Below are positions 1 to 9,064 of a stretch of 64,000 nt of DNA, piece by piece. A program made the position numbers and the translations under genes. Each line of letters starts with the position of its first letter. Within the stretch, counting starts at the first letter, position 1. The stretch comes from Bradyrhizobium sp. RD5-C2 (GTDB lineage: Bacteria; Pseudomonadota; Alphaproteobacteria; Rhizobiales; Xanthobacteraceae): positions 649,176-713,175 of the forward strand of contig NZ_BOVL01000019.1 in assembly GCF_019972155.1 (NCBI RefSeq), given 5' to 3'. Under the pieces are notes generated by a model. It was not told the DNA's origin and searched no databases. It was given only the letters and a program-made list of their open reading frames with translations.

Positions 1-1
1 C

Positions 2-1831
2 GCGATGATCGCCGACAAGGCCGACGCGGTCGTCGTCCCGGTCCGCATCGAGGGCGCGCAGCGCTCGCATCTCAGTTATCTCAAGAATGGCGAGATCAAG
101 CGGTCCTGGTTCCCCAAGGTGACGATCTCGATCCTGCCGCCGGTGAAGCTGCCGATCAACCAGTCGCTCAGGGGCAAGGCGCGTCGCAATGCCGCCGGCG
201 CCGCGCTCCAGGACGTCATGATCGACGCCATGGTGCAGAACGCGATGCTCGACCAGACGCTGTTCGAGGGCCTCGGCCATGCCTATCGCGACCGCGACAC
301 CGGCAAGCCGATCATCGAGGACGCGCTCGGCACGAAGCTGACCTATCGCAAGCTGATCCTCGGTGCGCAGGTGCTGAGCCGCAAGCTCGAGCAGGGCACC
401 GCCGTCGGCGAGAATGTCGGCGTGCTGCTGCCGAACTCGGCGGGCGTCGCTGTCGTGTTCATGGCGCTGCAGACCATCGGCCGCGTGCCGGCGATGCTCA
501 ACTTCTCGGCAGGTCCAGTCAACGTGCTGGCCGCGATGAAGGCGGCGCAGGTAAAGACCGTGCTGACTTCGCAGGCTTTCATCGAGAAGGGCAAGCTCGA
601 CAAGCTGATCACGGCGATGGCGGGCCAGGCGCGCGTCATCTATCTCGAGGATGTCAGGGCCGGCATCGGCCTCGGCGACAAGATCGCAGGCTTCCGCGCC
701 GGCATCGCGCCGCGCGTCGCCCGTGAGGCCAACGATCCCGCGGTCATCCTGTTCACCTCGGGTTCGGAAGGCACTCCGAAGGGTGTCGTGCTGTCCCACC
801 GCAACATCCTCGCCAACGCGGCGCAGGCGCTGGCGCGGGTCGATGCCAATGCCAACGACAAGGTGTTCAACGTCCTGCCGGTGTTCCATTCGTTCGGTTT
901 GACCGGCGGCATGATGATGCCGCTGCTCGGCGGCATCCCGATCTTCATGTATCCGTCGCCGCTGCACTACCGGATCGTGCCCGAGCTGATCTACCAGACC
1001 GGCGCGACCATCCTGTTCGGCACCGACACCTTCCTCACCGGTTACGCCCGCTCGGCGCATGCCTATGATTTCCGCACGCTGCGGCTCGTCATCGCCGGTG
1101 CGGAAGCAGTGAAGGAGCGCACGCGGCAGATCTATATGGAGCGCTACGGCATCCGCATTCTCGAGGGCTACGGCGTCACCGAGACCGCGCCGGTGCTGGC
1201 GATGAACACGCCGATGGCAAACCGCCAGGGCACCGTCGGCCGCATCTCGCCGCTGATGCAGTACCGCCTCGATCCGGTCCCCGGCATCGAGGAAGGCGGC
1301 CGCCTGTCGGTGAAAGGTCCGAACGTGATGCTCGGCTACCTGCGCGCCGAAAACCCCGGAGTGCTCGAGCCGCTGCCCGAGGGCTGGCACGACACCGGCG
1401 ATATCGTCACGGTCGACGCGCAGGGCTTCATCGCGATCAAGGGCCGCGCCAAGCGCTTTGCCAAGATCGCGGGCGAGATGGTCTCGCTCTCCGCGGTGGA
1501 GACGATGGCATCGGCGCTGTGGCCGCAGGCGATGTCGGTTGCGGTCTCGATCCCCGATGCGCGCAAGGGCGAACGCATCGTGCTGCTCACCACCGAGAGG
1601 AACGCCGACCGCGCCGCGATGCAGCGCCAGGCCAAGAGCGTCGGCGCGTCCGAGCTCGCGGTGCCTGCCGACATCCGCGTCGTCGACAAGGTGCCGCTGC
1701 TCGGCACCGGCAAGACCGACTATGTCGGCGCCACGGCGCTTGCGAAGGAACTCGCCGCAGCGCCTGCGGTGCAGGCCGAGCCCGCTGCCGAGGAGGGCGG
1801 GCCGGAGCAGCTCGAGCAACACGTCGCATGA
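2..1831 (+). CDS. Aas-like acyl-[ACP]-phospholipid O-acyltransferase / acyl-ACP synthetase, 5'-truncated
   Basis: The reading frame is open to the left edge, so this is the C-terminal part of a longer protein. The first ~50 residues look like the end of a PlsC-type acyltransferase domain (the ..ADAVVVPVRIEGA.. strand). The rest is an AMP-forming acyl-CoA/ACP ligase: P-loop-like ILFTSGSEGTPKGVVLSH (about residues 247-264 of the visible part), GYGVTETAP in the middle and GWHDTGDIV near the end. PlsC plus ligase in this order is the Aas arrangement, which re-acylates lysophospholipids with acyl-ACP at the inner membrane; in rhizobia an MFS domain often precedes it, but that part would lie outside the window. 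It is followed 63 bp later by a flavin monooxygenase on the same strand. The tail is Ala/Glu-rich and probably disordered. Confidence 0.85.
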   Translation, partial: AMIADKADAVVVPVRIEGAQRSHLSYLKNGEIKRSWFPKVTISILPPVKLPINQSLRGKARRNAAGAALQDVMIDAMVQNAMLDQTLFEGLGHAYRDRDTGKPIIEDALGTKLTYRKLILGAQVLSRKLEQGTAVGENVGVLLPNSAGVAVVFMALQTIGRVPAMLNFSAGPVNVLAAMKAAQVKTVLTSQAFIEKGKLDKLITAMAGQARVIYLEDVRAGIGLGDKIAGFRAGIAPRVAREANDPAVILFTSGSEGTPKGVVLSHRNILANAAQALARVDANANDKVFNVLPVFHSFGLTGGMMMPLLGGIPIFMYPSPLHYRIVPELIYQTGATILFGTDTFLTGYARSAHAYDFRTLRLVIAGAEAVKERTRQIYMERYGIRILEGYGVTETAPVLAMNTPMANRQGTVGRISPLMQYRLDPVPGIEEGGRLSVKGPNVMLGYLRAENPGVLEPLPEGWHDTGDIVTVDAQGFIAIKGRAKRFAKIAGEMVSLSAVETMASALWPQAMSVAVSIPDARKGERIVLLTTERNADRAAMQRQAKSVGASELAVPADIRVVDKVPLLGTGKTDYVGATALAKELAAAPAVQAEPAAEEGGPEQLEQHVA

Positions 1832-1894
1832 TGGTTGTGCTTTTCGGGAGCATGTTGTCAGATAGTCGGCAACTGCTCCCGAGAAAGCACGATC

Positions 1895-3670
1895 ATGCTG
1901 GACAAACTGAACCCGGCTACCGAGGACGCGCCTGAACTGATAGCCGAGCGCTGGATCGGTGCGCTGGATGCGGCGCTCGCGAACCGCTCCGCGAATGCTC
2001 TTTCCGCGCTGTTCGCGCCTGAGAGCCACTGGCGCAACATCTTCGGCATCTCCTGGCATTTTGCGACGTTCAGCGGGCGGCAGCGCGTCGTTGCCGAGCT
2101 GCTCGCGCGTGCTGCCGCGGCGAACGCGCGTGAATTTCGTCTCGATGACCGTGCCTTGATACCGCGGCGCGCCGTAATGGCCGGATGCGAGGTGATCGAG
2201 GCGGTCTTCACCTTCGACACATCGAACGGCCCCGGCATCGGCGCTGTCCGCCTGCTGAGCGGTGCGGATGGAAATTCCGCGGCGTGGACGTTCTCCACGA
2301 TGCCTGACTTCGATCGCATCTGCGACATCAGCGCCAAACACGCCATGGAGGAATCCCACGCGCGCGATTTCGCCGCCCCCGACTGGCTGGAGCAGAGGCA
2401 GGCCTCGCGCGCCTATGCCGACCGCGAGCCTGATGTGCTTGTTGTCGGCGGCGGCCACGCCGGCATCGCGGCTGCCGTCGAGTGCAAGCGGATCGGGCTC
2501 GATGCCCTGATCGTCGATCGCGAGCGGCGTGTCGGTGACAATTGGCGGCTGCGCTATCGCGGCCTCAAGCTGCACAACAAGACGCCGGTCAATCTGTTTC
2601 GTTACCTGCCGTTCCCACTGAGCTTTCCGGACTACATCCCGAAGGACAAGATCGCGAACTGGCTGGAAAGCTATGTCGACATCATGGAGCTCGACTTCTG
2701 GACCGAAACCTCGTTCGAAGGCGCGCGCTATGACGATGCGACGCAACGCTGGACGGTGACGCTGCGACGAGCCGATGGTCCGCGCACGCTGCACCCGAAG
2801 CACATCGTGCTCGCGACCAGCGTCAGCGGCACGCCGAACATCCCCGTCATCCCGGGCATCGAGCGGTTCGCTGGCCGTGTGCTACATTCCAGCGCGTTCG
2901 CGGCAGGACGCGAATGGGCCGGGCGCTCGGTGATCGTGTTCGGTACCGGCACCAGCGCGCATGACATCTGCCAAGAGCTGCACGCCGCGGGCGCCAATGT
3001 CACGATGGTTCAGCGCAGCCCGACCATGGTGGTCAATGTCGAGCCGGCGCAACTCTACGACAAGACCTATCTCGGCGACGGTCCGACGATCGAGGTGCGC
3101 GACATCCTCAATTCCGGCGTGCCGCTGCCGGTCATGAAGATCGCGCACAAGATCATCACCGACGAGGTGAAGCGGCTCGATGCACCGTTGCTGTCGCGGC
3201 TTGAGCGCGCCGGCTTCCGGCTCGAATTTGGTGAAGACGGCACCGGCTGGCCGCTGAAATTCCGCTCCCGCGGCGGCGGCTACTACTTCAACGTCGGCTG
3301 TTCCGAATTGATCGCCGACGGCAAGATCCGCCTGATTCAGGCCGCCGACATCACAGGCTTCACCGCCGATGGCCTCGCGCTGAACGACGGCACGTTGCTC
3401 GCCGCCGAGCTGTTCGTGCTCGCCACCGGCTACAAGGGCCACGATCATCTGCTCGCAAAACTGTTCGGCGAGGACGTCGCAGCGCGCGTCGGCCGCGTCT
3501 GGGGCTTTGACGACGCGACGCAGGAGCTGCGCAACATGTGGACGCGCACGCCGCAGCCCGGCCTCTGGTTCACCGGCGGCGCCTTCTCGCAGGCCCGCAT
3601 CTACAGCCGCTTCATCGCGCTGCAGATCGCCGCGATCGAGGCCGGCGGCCTTTCCAAGCATCTGACCTGA
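1895..3670 (+). CDS. flavin-containing monooxygenase with N-terminal NTF2-like domain
   Basis: 591 aa. Residues ~12-145 look like an NTF2/SnoaL-type fold (short helices then W/F-rich strands). The rest is a class B flavin monooxygenase: FAD-binding GGGHAG at 185-190, the FMO fingerprint FAGRVLHSSAF at 325-335, and a second nucleotide-binding GTGTSA at 350-355 for NADPH. Such enzymes oxygenate soft nucleophiles or ketones; the substrate cannot be read from the sequence. I start at the ATG at 1895 because an upstream in-frame start at 1835 would add a Cys-rich stretch unlike protein-coding sequence here. The alpha/beta hydrolase begins 20 bp after the stop, so the two are probably co-transcribed and may act in sequence (oxygenation, then ester hydrolysis). 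That pairing is inference. Confidence 0.85.
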   Translation: MLDKLNPATEDAPELIAERWIGALDAALANRSANALSALFAPESHWRNIFGISWHFATFSGRQRVVAELLARAAAANAREFRLDDRALIPRRAVMAGCEVIEAVFTFDTSNGPGIGAVRLLSGADGNSAAWTFSTMPDFDRICDISAKHAMEESHARDFAAPDWLEQRQASRAYADREPDVLVVGGGHAGIAAAVECKRIGLDALIVDRERRVGDNWRLRYRGLKLHNKTPVNLFRYLPFPLSFPDYIPKDKIANWLESYVDIMELDFWTETSFEGARYDDATQRWTVTLRRADGPRTLHPKHIVLATSVSGTPNIPVIPGIERFAGRVLHSSAFAAGREWAGRSVIVFGTGTSAHDICQELHAAGANVTMVQRSPTMVVNVEPAQLYDKTYLGDGPTIEVRDILNSGVPLPVMKIAHKIITDEVKRLDAPLLSRLERAGFRLEFGEDGTGWPLKFRSRGGGYYFNVGCSELIADGKIRLIQAADITGFTADGLALNDGTLLAAELFVLATGYKGHDHLLAKLFGEDVAARVGRVWGFDDATQELRNMWTRTPQPGLWFTGGAFSQARIYSRFIALQIAAIEAGGLSKHLT

Positions 3671-3690
3671 ACTTGAACTAAAGGATTCCC

Positions 3691-4653
3691 ATGCCGCTTC
3701 CGCTCGACCCCGTCATTGAGAATATCATCCCGCTGCTGCCGCTGCGCGATCCCACAACCATGACGCCGCAGAGCTGCCGCGATTCGCTCCGTGCGCTGGC
3801 CGAGGCGCGCAAGGCGGTGCCGCCGCCGCCGGTCGATGTGGCGCGTGATATCGAGATCGCTGGCGCGGCGGGAAAGCTCGGCGCGCGGCTCTATCGCAAC
3901 GGCAGCGGCACGGCGCCGACCGTGATCTTCTTCCACGGCGGCGGCTGGGTCGCCGGCGATCTCGAGACCCATGACCGACAGGCCCGCAACCTCGTGATCG
4001 AGACCGGTGCGGTGGTGATCTCGGTCGACTACCGCCGCCCGCCGGAGACGCGCTTCCCCGGCGCGTTCGAGGATGCCTTCGCCGCGATCCGCGACGTGAT
4101 CGCGCGGCTCGGTGAATTCGGCGGCGATCTCTCCCGCGTCGGTGTCGCCGGCGATTCCGCGGGCGGCAATCTCGCTGCCACCACCGCGCTCGCCTGCCGC
4201 GACGCCGGCATCAGGCTCGCCGGGCAATTGCTGGTCTATCCCGTCACCGACGTGGTCGGTAGTTTTTCTGATCCTGCCGAGAACGCGAATTTTCCATCGC
4301 GTGCCGAGAATGCCGAGGGCTACTTCCTGACGCGGGCGACGATGCAGTGGTTCGCCGGGCATTATCTCGCGAATCCCGCGCAGGGTTCTGACTGGCGCGT
4401 CTCGCCGCTGCGCGCGAAGTCTCTCGCCGGTGTCGCGCCGGCTGTCGTCACGACAGCCTGGTTCGACCCGCTGCGCGACGAGGGCCATGCCTACGCCAAA
4501 GCGTTGCAGGCGGCCGGCGTGCCGGTGACGTATCACTCCGGCGAGGGCCTGATTCACGGCTACTTTGGCCTCGGCGATGCGTCCGAGGCCGCGCGCGCCG
4601 AGGCGCAGCGTGCGCGGGCGGATTTTCGGGTGTTGTTGGAGAGGGGTGTGTAA
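3691..4653 (+). CDS. alpha/beta hydrolase, hormone-sensitive-lipase family esterase
   Basis: 320 aa, the usual size for bacterial HSL-type (family IV) carboxylesterases. The oxyanion-hole motif HGGGW lies at residues 82-86, the nucleophile motif GDSAGGN places Ser156, Asp259 sits in WFDPLRDEG, and His289 in IHGYFG completes the triad. No signal peptide, so probably cytoplasmic. It follows the flavin monooxygenase by 20 bp and likely shares its transcript. If the monooxygenase makes an ester or lactone, this enzyme could open it; the sequence alone does not prove this. It ends just before a repeat element. Confidence 0.9.
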   Translation: MPLPLDPVIENIIPLLPLRDPTTMTPQSCRDSLRALAEARKAVPPPPVDVARDIEIAGAAGKLGARLYRNGSGTAPTVIFFHGGGWVAGDLETHDRQARNLVIETGAVVISVDYRRPPETRFPGAFEDAFAAIRDVIARLGEFGGDLSRVGVAGDSAGGNLAATTALACRDAGIRLAGQLLVYPVTDVVGSFSDPAENANFPSRAENAEGYFLTRATMQWFAGHYLANPAQGSDWRVSPLRAKSLAGVAPAVVTTAWFDPLRDEGHAYAKALQAAGVPVTYHSGEGLIHGYFGLGDASEAARAEAQRARADFRVLLERGV

Positions 4654-4688
4654 CCTCCGCGTTGTTGGAGGAGGAAGTCCAACCTCCT

Positions 4689-4811
4689 CGTCGTCCCGGC
4701 GAAGGCCGGGACCCATAACCACCGCAGCCTGTTGTTGCAGCGGGCTGCGGCCCCGGCTTCGCCCGACACGAGCATTCGGGGTAATGGGTCCCGGCCTTCG
4801 CCGGGACGACG
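4689..4811. repeat. paired REP-like element, family A
   Basis: Two inverted copies of a ~27-bp unit whose core is GTCCCGGCGAAGGCCGGGAC, itself a palindrome, flank a ~65-bp GC-rich spacer. The same arrangement recurs at 6176-6300, 29383-29506 and 45247-45365, with a single arm near 47493-47520. It lies between convergent genes and could fold into a hairpin in RNA. Confidence 0.85.
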
Positions 4812-4843
4812 CTGGGGATATTTTCAGCCTTGAATCACATCCC

Positions 4844-6049
4844 TCAATCATTCCCGATCGTGTCGCCGAACAGCTGCCAGGTCTCGCCGTTGAACTTTTG
4901 CAGCCGCATCGCCTCGACCGGGAAATAGTCGGTCGGTGAGGTCTTCACCTTGATGCCGGGCAGGAACATCGGCAACGCGATGTCGAGGTTGGCGGCCTGC
5001 TTCATGATGTTCTCGTGGGTGAGGTCGTCGCCGCATTGCTTGAGCACCTGCACCGTCGCCTCCGCCACCACGTAGCCGTAGACGATCAGCTGGTCCTGCA
5101 GATTGCCGTCCGGGAAGTACTTCTTCATGAAGTCCTGCCAGGCGATCACGTCCGGATCCGTCTTCCATTGCGGGTCGTTCGGATCCTTCAGCGAGTAGGA
5201 CGAGATGATGTCCTTCGAGTATTCGAAGCCGGCGGGCTTCAGCACCGAGGATACCGAGGTCGAGGTCGCCGCGAGGAAGAACATGTCGGGCTTCCAGCCG
5301 ATCTCACCGATCTTCTTGATCGCCTGCGCCGCCTGCTTGGGGATCGCGTGCATGAACAGCACGTTGGCGCCGGAGGCTTTCAGCTTCACGATCTGGCTGT
5401 CGACCGTGGGGTCCGTCGATTCATAGGTCGTCTCTGCCACCACCATCTTGGCGGTGTTCTCCGGCCCCAACCCCTTCTTGAAGCCGTTGCCGTAATCCTT
5501 GCCGGCGTCGTCGTTCTGGTAGAACAGCGCGATCTTCGCGTCCGGCTTGTTGGTCAGCACATATTTGGCGTAGACCGCGGTCTCGGCCTGGTACGACGGC
5601 TGGAAGCCGATCGACCACGGATAATGCGCATAGTCGCCCCACAGCGTGGCGCCGGCTCCGACGAACAGCTGCGGCACCTTCTTGTCATTGAGATATTTGC
5701 GCACGGCAAGGCCGGTCGGCGTGCCCAGCGGATTGAGGATCGCGGCGACTTCCTCCTGCTCGACCAGCTTACGGGTCTGCTCCACCGTCTTCGGTGGCGA
5801 GTAGCCATCGTCGAGCGTGATCAGGTTGATCTTGCGCCCGTTCACGCCGCCCTGGTCGTTGATCATCTTGAAGTATGCGGCCTGCACCTTCGCAATCACG
5901 CTGTAGGCCGACGCCGCGCCCGAGAATGGCGAGGTCTGTCCGAGCTTGATCTCGGTGTCGCTGGTACCCGCGCCATATTTCTTCTCGGCGGCGTGCGCCT
6001 GTGTCGCGAGCGCAAGCGCGAGTGCTGCCGTGATGGCCTTCCAGATCAT
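4844..6049 (-). CDS. ABC transporter substrate-binding protein, branched-chain amino acid type
   Basis: 401 aa with a clear Sec signal peptide (basic start, hydrophobic Ala/Leu core, cut near AHA-A at ~20). The mature part has the Peripla_BP_6/LivJ pattern: IKLGQTSPFSGAASAY near the N-terminus, NDQGGVNGRKI, then PLGTPTGLAVRKYL. These periplasmic proteins bind amino acids, aromatic acids or other carboxylates and pass them to a Liv-type permease. No permease or ATPase genes are nearby, so this is an orphan binding protein, common in rhizobia. It converges on the esterase with a repeat between them. Confidence 0.9.
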   Translation of the reverse strand: MIWKAITAALALALATQAHAAEKKYGAGTSDTEIKLGQTSPFSGAASAYSVIAKVQAAYFKMINDQGGVNGRKINLITLDDGYSPPKTVEQTRKLVEQEEVAAILNPLGTPTGLAVRKYLNDKKVPQLFVGAGATLWGDYAHYPWSIGFQPSYQAETAVYAKYVLTNKPDAKIALFYQNDDAGKDYGNGFKKGLGPENTAKMVVAETTYESTDPTVDSQIVKLKASGANVLFMHAIPKQAAQAIKKIGEIGWKPDMFFLAATSTSVSSVLKPAGFEYSKDIISSYSLKDPNDPQWKTDPDVIAWQDFMKKYFPDGNLQDQLIVYGYVVAEATVQVLKQCGDDLTHENIMKQAANLDIALPMFLPGIKVKTSPTDYFPVEAMRLQKFNGETWQLFGDTIGND

Positions 6050-6175
6050 CGTGAGCCTCCCTGTGGCTTTTTTGTTTTGTTCGCGAGGGAGAGCTTACGC
6101 AGGTCGAGGGAGGCAGGCTTGCGATGAGACGCCGGGGCAGGGATGCGAAAATGCGGCGGGGCTGACTATTATTGC

Positions 6176-6300
6176 CGTCGTCCCGGCGAAGGCCGGGACC
6201 CATTACCCCAACTGCTTATGTGGTGCGACGCTGGGGCGACATTCGGCGGGTAACGGCAAAGACTAGTGGTAATGGGCCCCGGCTTTCGCCGGGACGACGA
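6176..6300. repeat. paired REP-like element, family A
   Basis: Second copy of the inverted pair described at 4689. The left arm starts CGTCGTCCCGGCG, the right arm ends GCCGGGACGACGA, with about 65 bp between. It lies upstream of the binding-protein gene and just beyond the end of the small membrane protein gene. Confidence 0.85.
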
Positions 6301-6320
6301 TGATGAGAGAGCGACGCCCC

Positions 6321-6548
6321 TCAGCGATACCGCACGCTGCCGGTGGTGACCGGATCGGTCGGCAGCACGGTGGCGCCGGCTCTACTGGCGGCGGCGGAGG
6401 TGATCATGCCGGGCTCGGCCGCGGCCTGCACATCGCGGGGCGGGGTGAATTCGAGGATGACGAGGACTGCCGTGGCCAGCACCGCCACGGCGGCGGTTGC
6501 GAGCGCAGGCACCAGTCTTCCGCGCGTTTCGGCTGCGCGAACTTGCAT
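6321..6548 (-). CDS. small hypothetical membrane-anchored protein
   Basis: 75 aa. A basic N-terminus is followed by one hydrophobic helix (about residues 13-32, Ala/Val/Leu-rich) and a short Ala/Thr/Pro-rich tail ending GSVRYR. It may be a signal anchor or an uncleaved signal peptide. An AAGGA ribosome-binding site lies 8 bases before the ATG, which supports translation. I do not recognise the family and assign no function. Confidence 0.6.
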   Translation of the reverse strand: MQVRAAETRGRLVPALATAAVAVLATAVLVILEFTPPRDVQAAAEPGMITSAAASRAGATVLPTDPVTTGSVRYR

Positions 6549-7002
6549 TGACCAATTCCTTTATTGGGGTCGTTCTTTGGACGTGATGTAAGAACGGCCA
6601 GGCTTCTTCCCAAGAGTGCGGCGCACATGCCTCACAATCAGTTGTGCCGGCCGTGATGTCCCTCACGGTGTTCGAGACGATGCGGGCTTGGCCTGCGTCG
6701 AATCGCATTCGTGTCGGACGGCTTGTTTGCACACCATGAGTTGGAAGAGATCGTGGCGTTTTGCATGCGCCTCATGCGCTCGTGATCGATCGCGTGAGGT
6801 TGTGATTAATGGCGCAGCGACACGCCGTTTTTGCCGTGATTTAGAGGCTTTCTTCGTTGTGCGAGGCGCGCGCGTTAAGGCTTTCTTCACGCGCTCTCGC
6901 CGCATCAAGCAGAGATTCGTGTGATGTGCGCGTGGTGGAAGCAATGACACCGCTGTCATTGGCAACAGCTGTCAGCGGGCCTGTCGCAAGCATCGCGGCG
7001 CC

Positions 7003-7086
7003 GTCATTGCGAGAAGCGAAGCGACGAAGCAATCCATCTCTCCCCGCGCGATGCGATGGACGATTTTACTTCACGCGTCATTGCGC
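7003..7086. repeat. degenerate palindromic repeat, family D
   Basis: Starts GTCATTGCGAGAAGCGAAGC and continues to GAAGCAATCCAT; the right half is decayed but still ends with a GTCATTGCG-like arm. The intact version is at 10384-10468. Confidence 0.65.
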
Positions 7087-7170
7087 AAAGAAGAATCCAC
7101 TCACGTGCCGCACATGCACGTCGTGGTCGGATCGATTCACCTATCAGACAGCGGGAGAGAGCGTGCGCGC

Positions 7171-7250
7171 GTCATCTCGCGGCGCGATCGGCCCAGGCCT
7201 TGCGGCAGCTTGACCCTCGCTGATGGAGCAGGGAGCGCTAGATGCCAGCA
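7171..7250. repeat. copy 1 of an intergenic repeated segment
   Basis: Shares an ordered set of blocks with 8011-8120: GCGGCGCGA, GCGGCAGCTTGA, CCTCGCT, AGGGAGCGC and a stretch leading to a GCAACAA block. Identity is high within blocks, with small gaps between. No open frame is conserved between the two copies, so this looks like a non-coding dispersed repeat. Confidence 0.55.
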
Positions 7251-7431
7251 CGCACCCGTGGGTCCCGAGCAACAATTGGGGTGTCGGGAAAGAGGAATAT
7301 TTTCTCTGCAAGGACTGGGTAGGCTGTGTCGCGTGGAAATTGTTGGTGAGATTCGCTTTCTGGCGCGTCGCGCGGCACCCTGGAACAAGCGCTGCGGCTC
7401 CGACTTGATGCAGCGGGCTGGTTACCGGCCT

Positions 7432-7473
7432 GCACGGCCCTGCAATTTCCTGCCCCCAAAGCCAGGGCCGTGC
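7432..7473. other. perfect 11-bp stem-loop
   Basis: Arms GCACGGCCCTG (7432-7442) and CAGGGCCGTGC (7463-7473) are exact reverse complements around a 20-base loop. No T-run follows on either strand, so it is not a typical terminator. It could belong to a structured RNA or be a decayed repeat. Confidence 0.5.
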
Positions 7474-7645
7474 ACTCCGGGGCGGGCAAATCCCTTCAGT
7501 CGATTTCCTTCGCTGTGTTCACTAGTGCACCGTCCGGCCACGCCCCGCAGGCGTACTGTGGGTGATCACCGCGCGCATATCCGGCACTGCCGGTGACCGA
7601 GAACGCCAGTCGCGCTCCCGCCTTCGGATGGAATGGAGCAGCGTG

Positions 7646-7843
7646 ATGCAGAACAGCCTTCCCAACCCGCGCCGATCCCCGGAGCAACGCCAAGCGGATG
7701 AATCGATCCGCCTCCGCGGCGAAGCCCGCGTCATGCCCCCCGGCGTCGCACGCGACCGCCTGATCCGCATGGCCCGTCAGGCCGAGACCGCCTCGCACAT
7801 CAACGCGTGGGTGATGTCGCCGGGGCTGCGGTCGCCGAAGTGA
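7646..7843 (+). CDS. small hypothetical protein
   Basis: 65 aa, polar and Arg-rich, with the readable pattern QADESIRLRGEARVMPPGVARDRL then RMARQAETASHINAWV. The helical, charged composition and G/C-rich third positions suggest a real small gene. I start at the ATG at 7646; an ATG at 7628 in the same frame is also possible. No domain is recognised. It sits alone between repeats. Confidence 0.5.
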   Translation: MQNSLPNPRRSPEQRQADESIRLRGEARVMPPGVARDRLIRMARQAETASHINAWVMSPGLRSPK

Positions 7844-8350
7844 GACGGGCGATGGCGCGATCCGGCCTGTCCTCGCGACGCGTTACAATCTGGAGCGCGT
7901 GATCCGGCGGCGGCTGCGCGATCGGTGAATTCGACGGGGCTGGTCGTGATCGCGCAAGCACTCCGTCGCTCGATGCAGATTTAGGATTGCGAGACGACCG
8001 CGTGCATTTGCGCGGCGCGACCGGCCGAGGTGGTGCGGCAGCTTGATCCTCGCTCGTGATGCAGAGCGCGCAGGGAGCGCCGGCGAGGCCGGACATGCTT
8101 GTCGCCGCGCGCGCAACAACTTTCATGTTTTGCAAAGTGGACACCAGCCGCAAGGGCGTTTCAATGCTCAAGCGCTATCGCCAAGGGGATCGGGTAAGAT
8201 CACTTTGAGGTCTTGTCGGCCGATTATCACACCCACTGCTTTTGGGTGGTTCCGACTGACGAGACTATCGATCGATTTTCATTACAGAGCGTGCATCGGT
8301 CCTTACAGCAAGGACTAGAGCTTTTCTCGCCGCTGTACCCGGTGCATGCC
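7844..8350. other. intergenic stretch with a repeated segment
   Basis: About 500 bp between the small gene and the rpmB terminator. It holds the second copy of the repeated segment (8011-8120). The remainder shows no frame with the codon bias of the neighbours and no clear RNA gene. Confidence 0.5.
8011..8120. repeat. copy 2 of an intergenic repeated segment
   Basis: Homologous to 7171-7250 through shared blocks (GCGGCGCGA, GCGGCAGCTTGA, CCTCGCT, AGGGAGCGC). This copy is a little longer and continues into GCGCGCAACAACTTTCATG. Confidence 0.55.
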
Positions 8351-8388
8351 AAAACAAAAACGGCCGGGTCATCGACCCGGCCGTTCAA
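8351..8388 (-). terminator. Rho-independent terminator of rpmB
   Basis: An 11-bp perfect stem (ACGGCCGGGTC paired with GACCCGGCCGT, 3-base loop) at 8360-8384 is followed, read on the minus strand, by TTTTGTTTT. It lies about 40 bp beyond the rpmB stop codon. Confidence 0.9.
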
Positions 8389-8423
8389 AACTCTCTCCGC
8401 GTATTCCGCTTTCGCGGCTTCGC

Positions 8424-8732
8424 TCAGCTCGCCTTCTTCACGAACACCGGCTTGCCGACCTTCTTCTCGATCGCGCGCTTGAGATCCAGCGCACGGGGCG
8501 ACAGCACTTCAGCCTTGGCCTTGATCAGGTAGGCGTCGAGGCCGCCATTGTGGTCGACGCTCTTCAGCGCGTTGGTCGAGACGCGCAGGCGCACGTTGCG
8601 GCCGAGCGCATCCGAGATGAAGGTCACGTTGGCCAGGTTCGGCAGGAAGCGCCGCTTGGTCTTGATGTTGGAGTGGCTCACCTTGTGGCCCGTCTGGGGG
8701 CCCTTGGCCGTCAGTTCGCAGCGCCGGGACAT
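8424..8732 (-). CDS. rpmB: 50S ribosomal protein L28
   Basis: 102 aa, the usual length in alphaproteobacteria. The N-terminus MSRRCELTAKGPQTGHKVSH and the following KTKRRFLPNL are diagnostic for bL28, a small basic protein of the large ribosomal subunit. It stands as a single-gene unit with its own promoter (8833-8861) and terminator (8351-8388), in line with separate, high expression. There is no second zinc-binding CxxC pair. Confidence 0.97.
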   Translation of the reverse strand: MSRRCELTAKGPQTGHKVSHSNIKTKRRFLPNLANVTFISDALGRNVRLRVSTNALKSVDHNGGLDAYLIKAKAEVLSPRALDLKRAIEKKVGKPVFVKKAS

Positions 8733-8832
8733 CTTACAAAATCCTTATTGCATCCCCGCTTCCGGCGGCACGTGCGATCACGCGGCCCGCGCGGGGGTTT
8801 TGAATTCGCGTCCATTTTCCAGGAACCGCGGG

Positions 8833-8861
8833 TGTATAGGGGGAGAATACCCAAGCGTCAA
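8833..8861 (-). promoter_or_regulatory. sigma-70-type promoter of rpmB
   Basis: Read on the minus strand: TTGACG (8856-8861), a 17-bp spacer, then TATACA (8833-8838). This is close to consensus and well placed about 100 bp upstream of the rpmB start. The expected transcription start is near 8826. Confidence 0.75.
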
Positions 8862-9064
8862 GATTATATCGCCGCATAACCGTACCGGGAAATGGCGGTT
8901 CATAAGCGCTACCAGCCACTTAACGGCGGATATGGCAACCATATAAAGGGCGTATTCGGCTGCAAGTCTTGGTTCCATAACAGATGCGCGTGTTGTCCGG
9001 CCGAATTGAAGGACCAAATGGACAACGAACAGAGCGCCGATAGCAGGACCGTCAGGTAGGTTAA

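Larger units (their letters stand above)
6549..7645. other. gene-poor intergenic stretch with degenerate repeats
   Basis: About 1.1 kb without a convincing gene. It holds a decayed family D repeat (7003-7086), a copy of a longer repeated segment (7171-7250, see 8011-8120) and a perfect 11-bp stem-loop (7432-7473). Codon use in the short open frames here is unlike that of the neighbouring genes. Confidence 0.6.

Noticed and set aside
6176..6300. Possible CRISPR array, because similar repeats recur
   Set aside because: Units come as inverted pairs scattered across the window, not as regular direct repeats with equal spacers, and no cas genes are present.
6663..6965. Basic, Lys/Arg-rich open frame on the minus strand
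   Set aside because: It has no ribosome-binding site, uses rare TTA codons and has composition unlike the neighbours; it is more likely chance in a repeat-rich gap.
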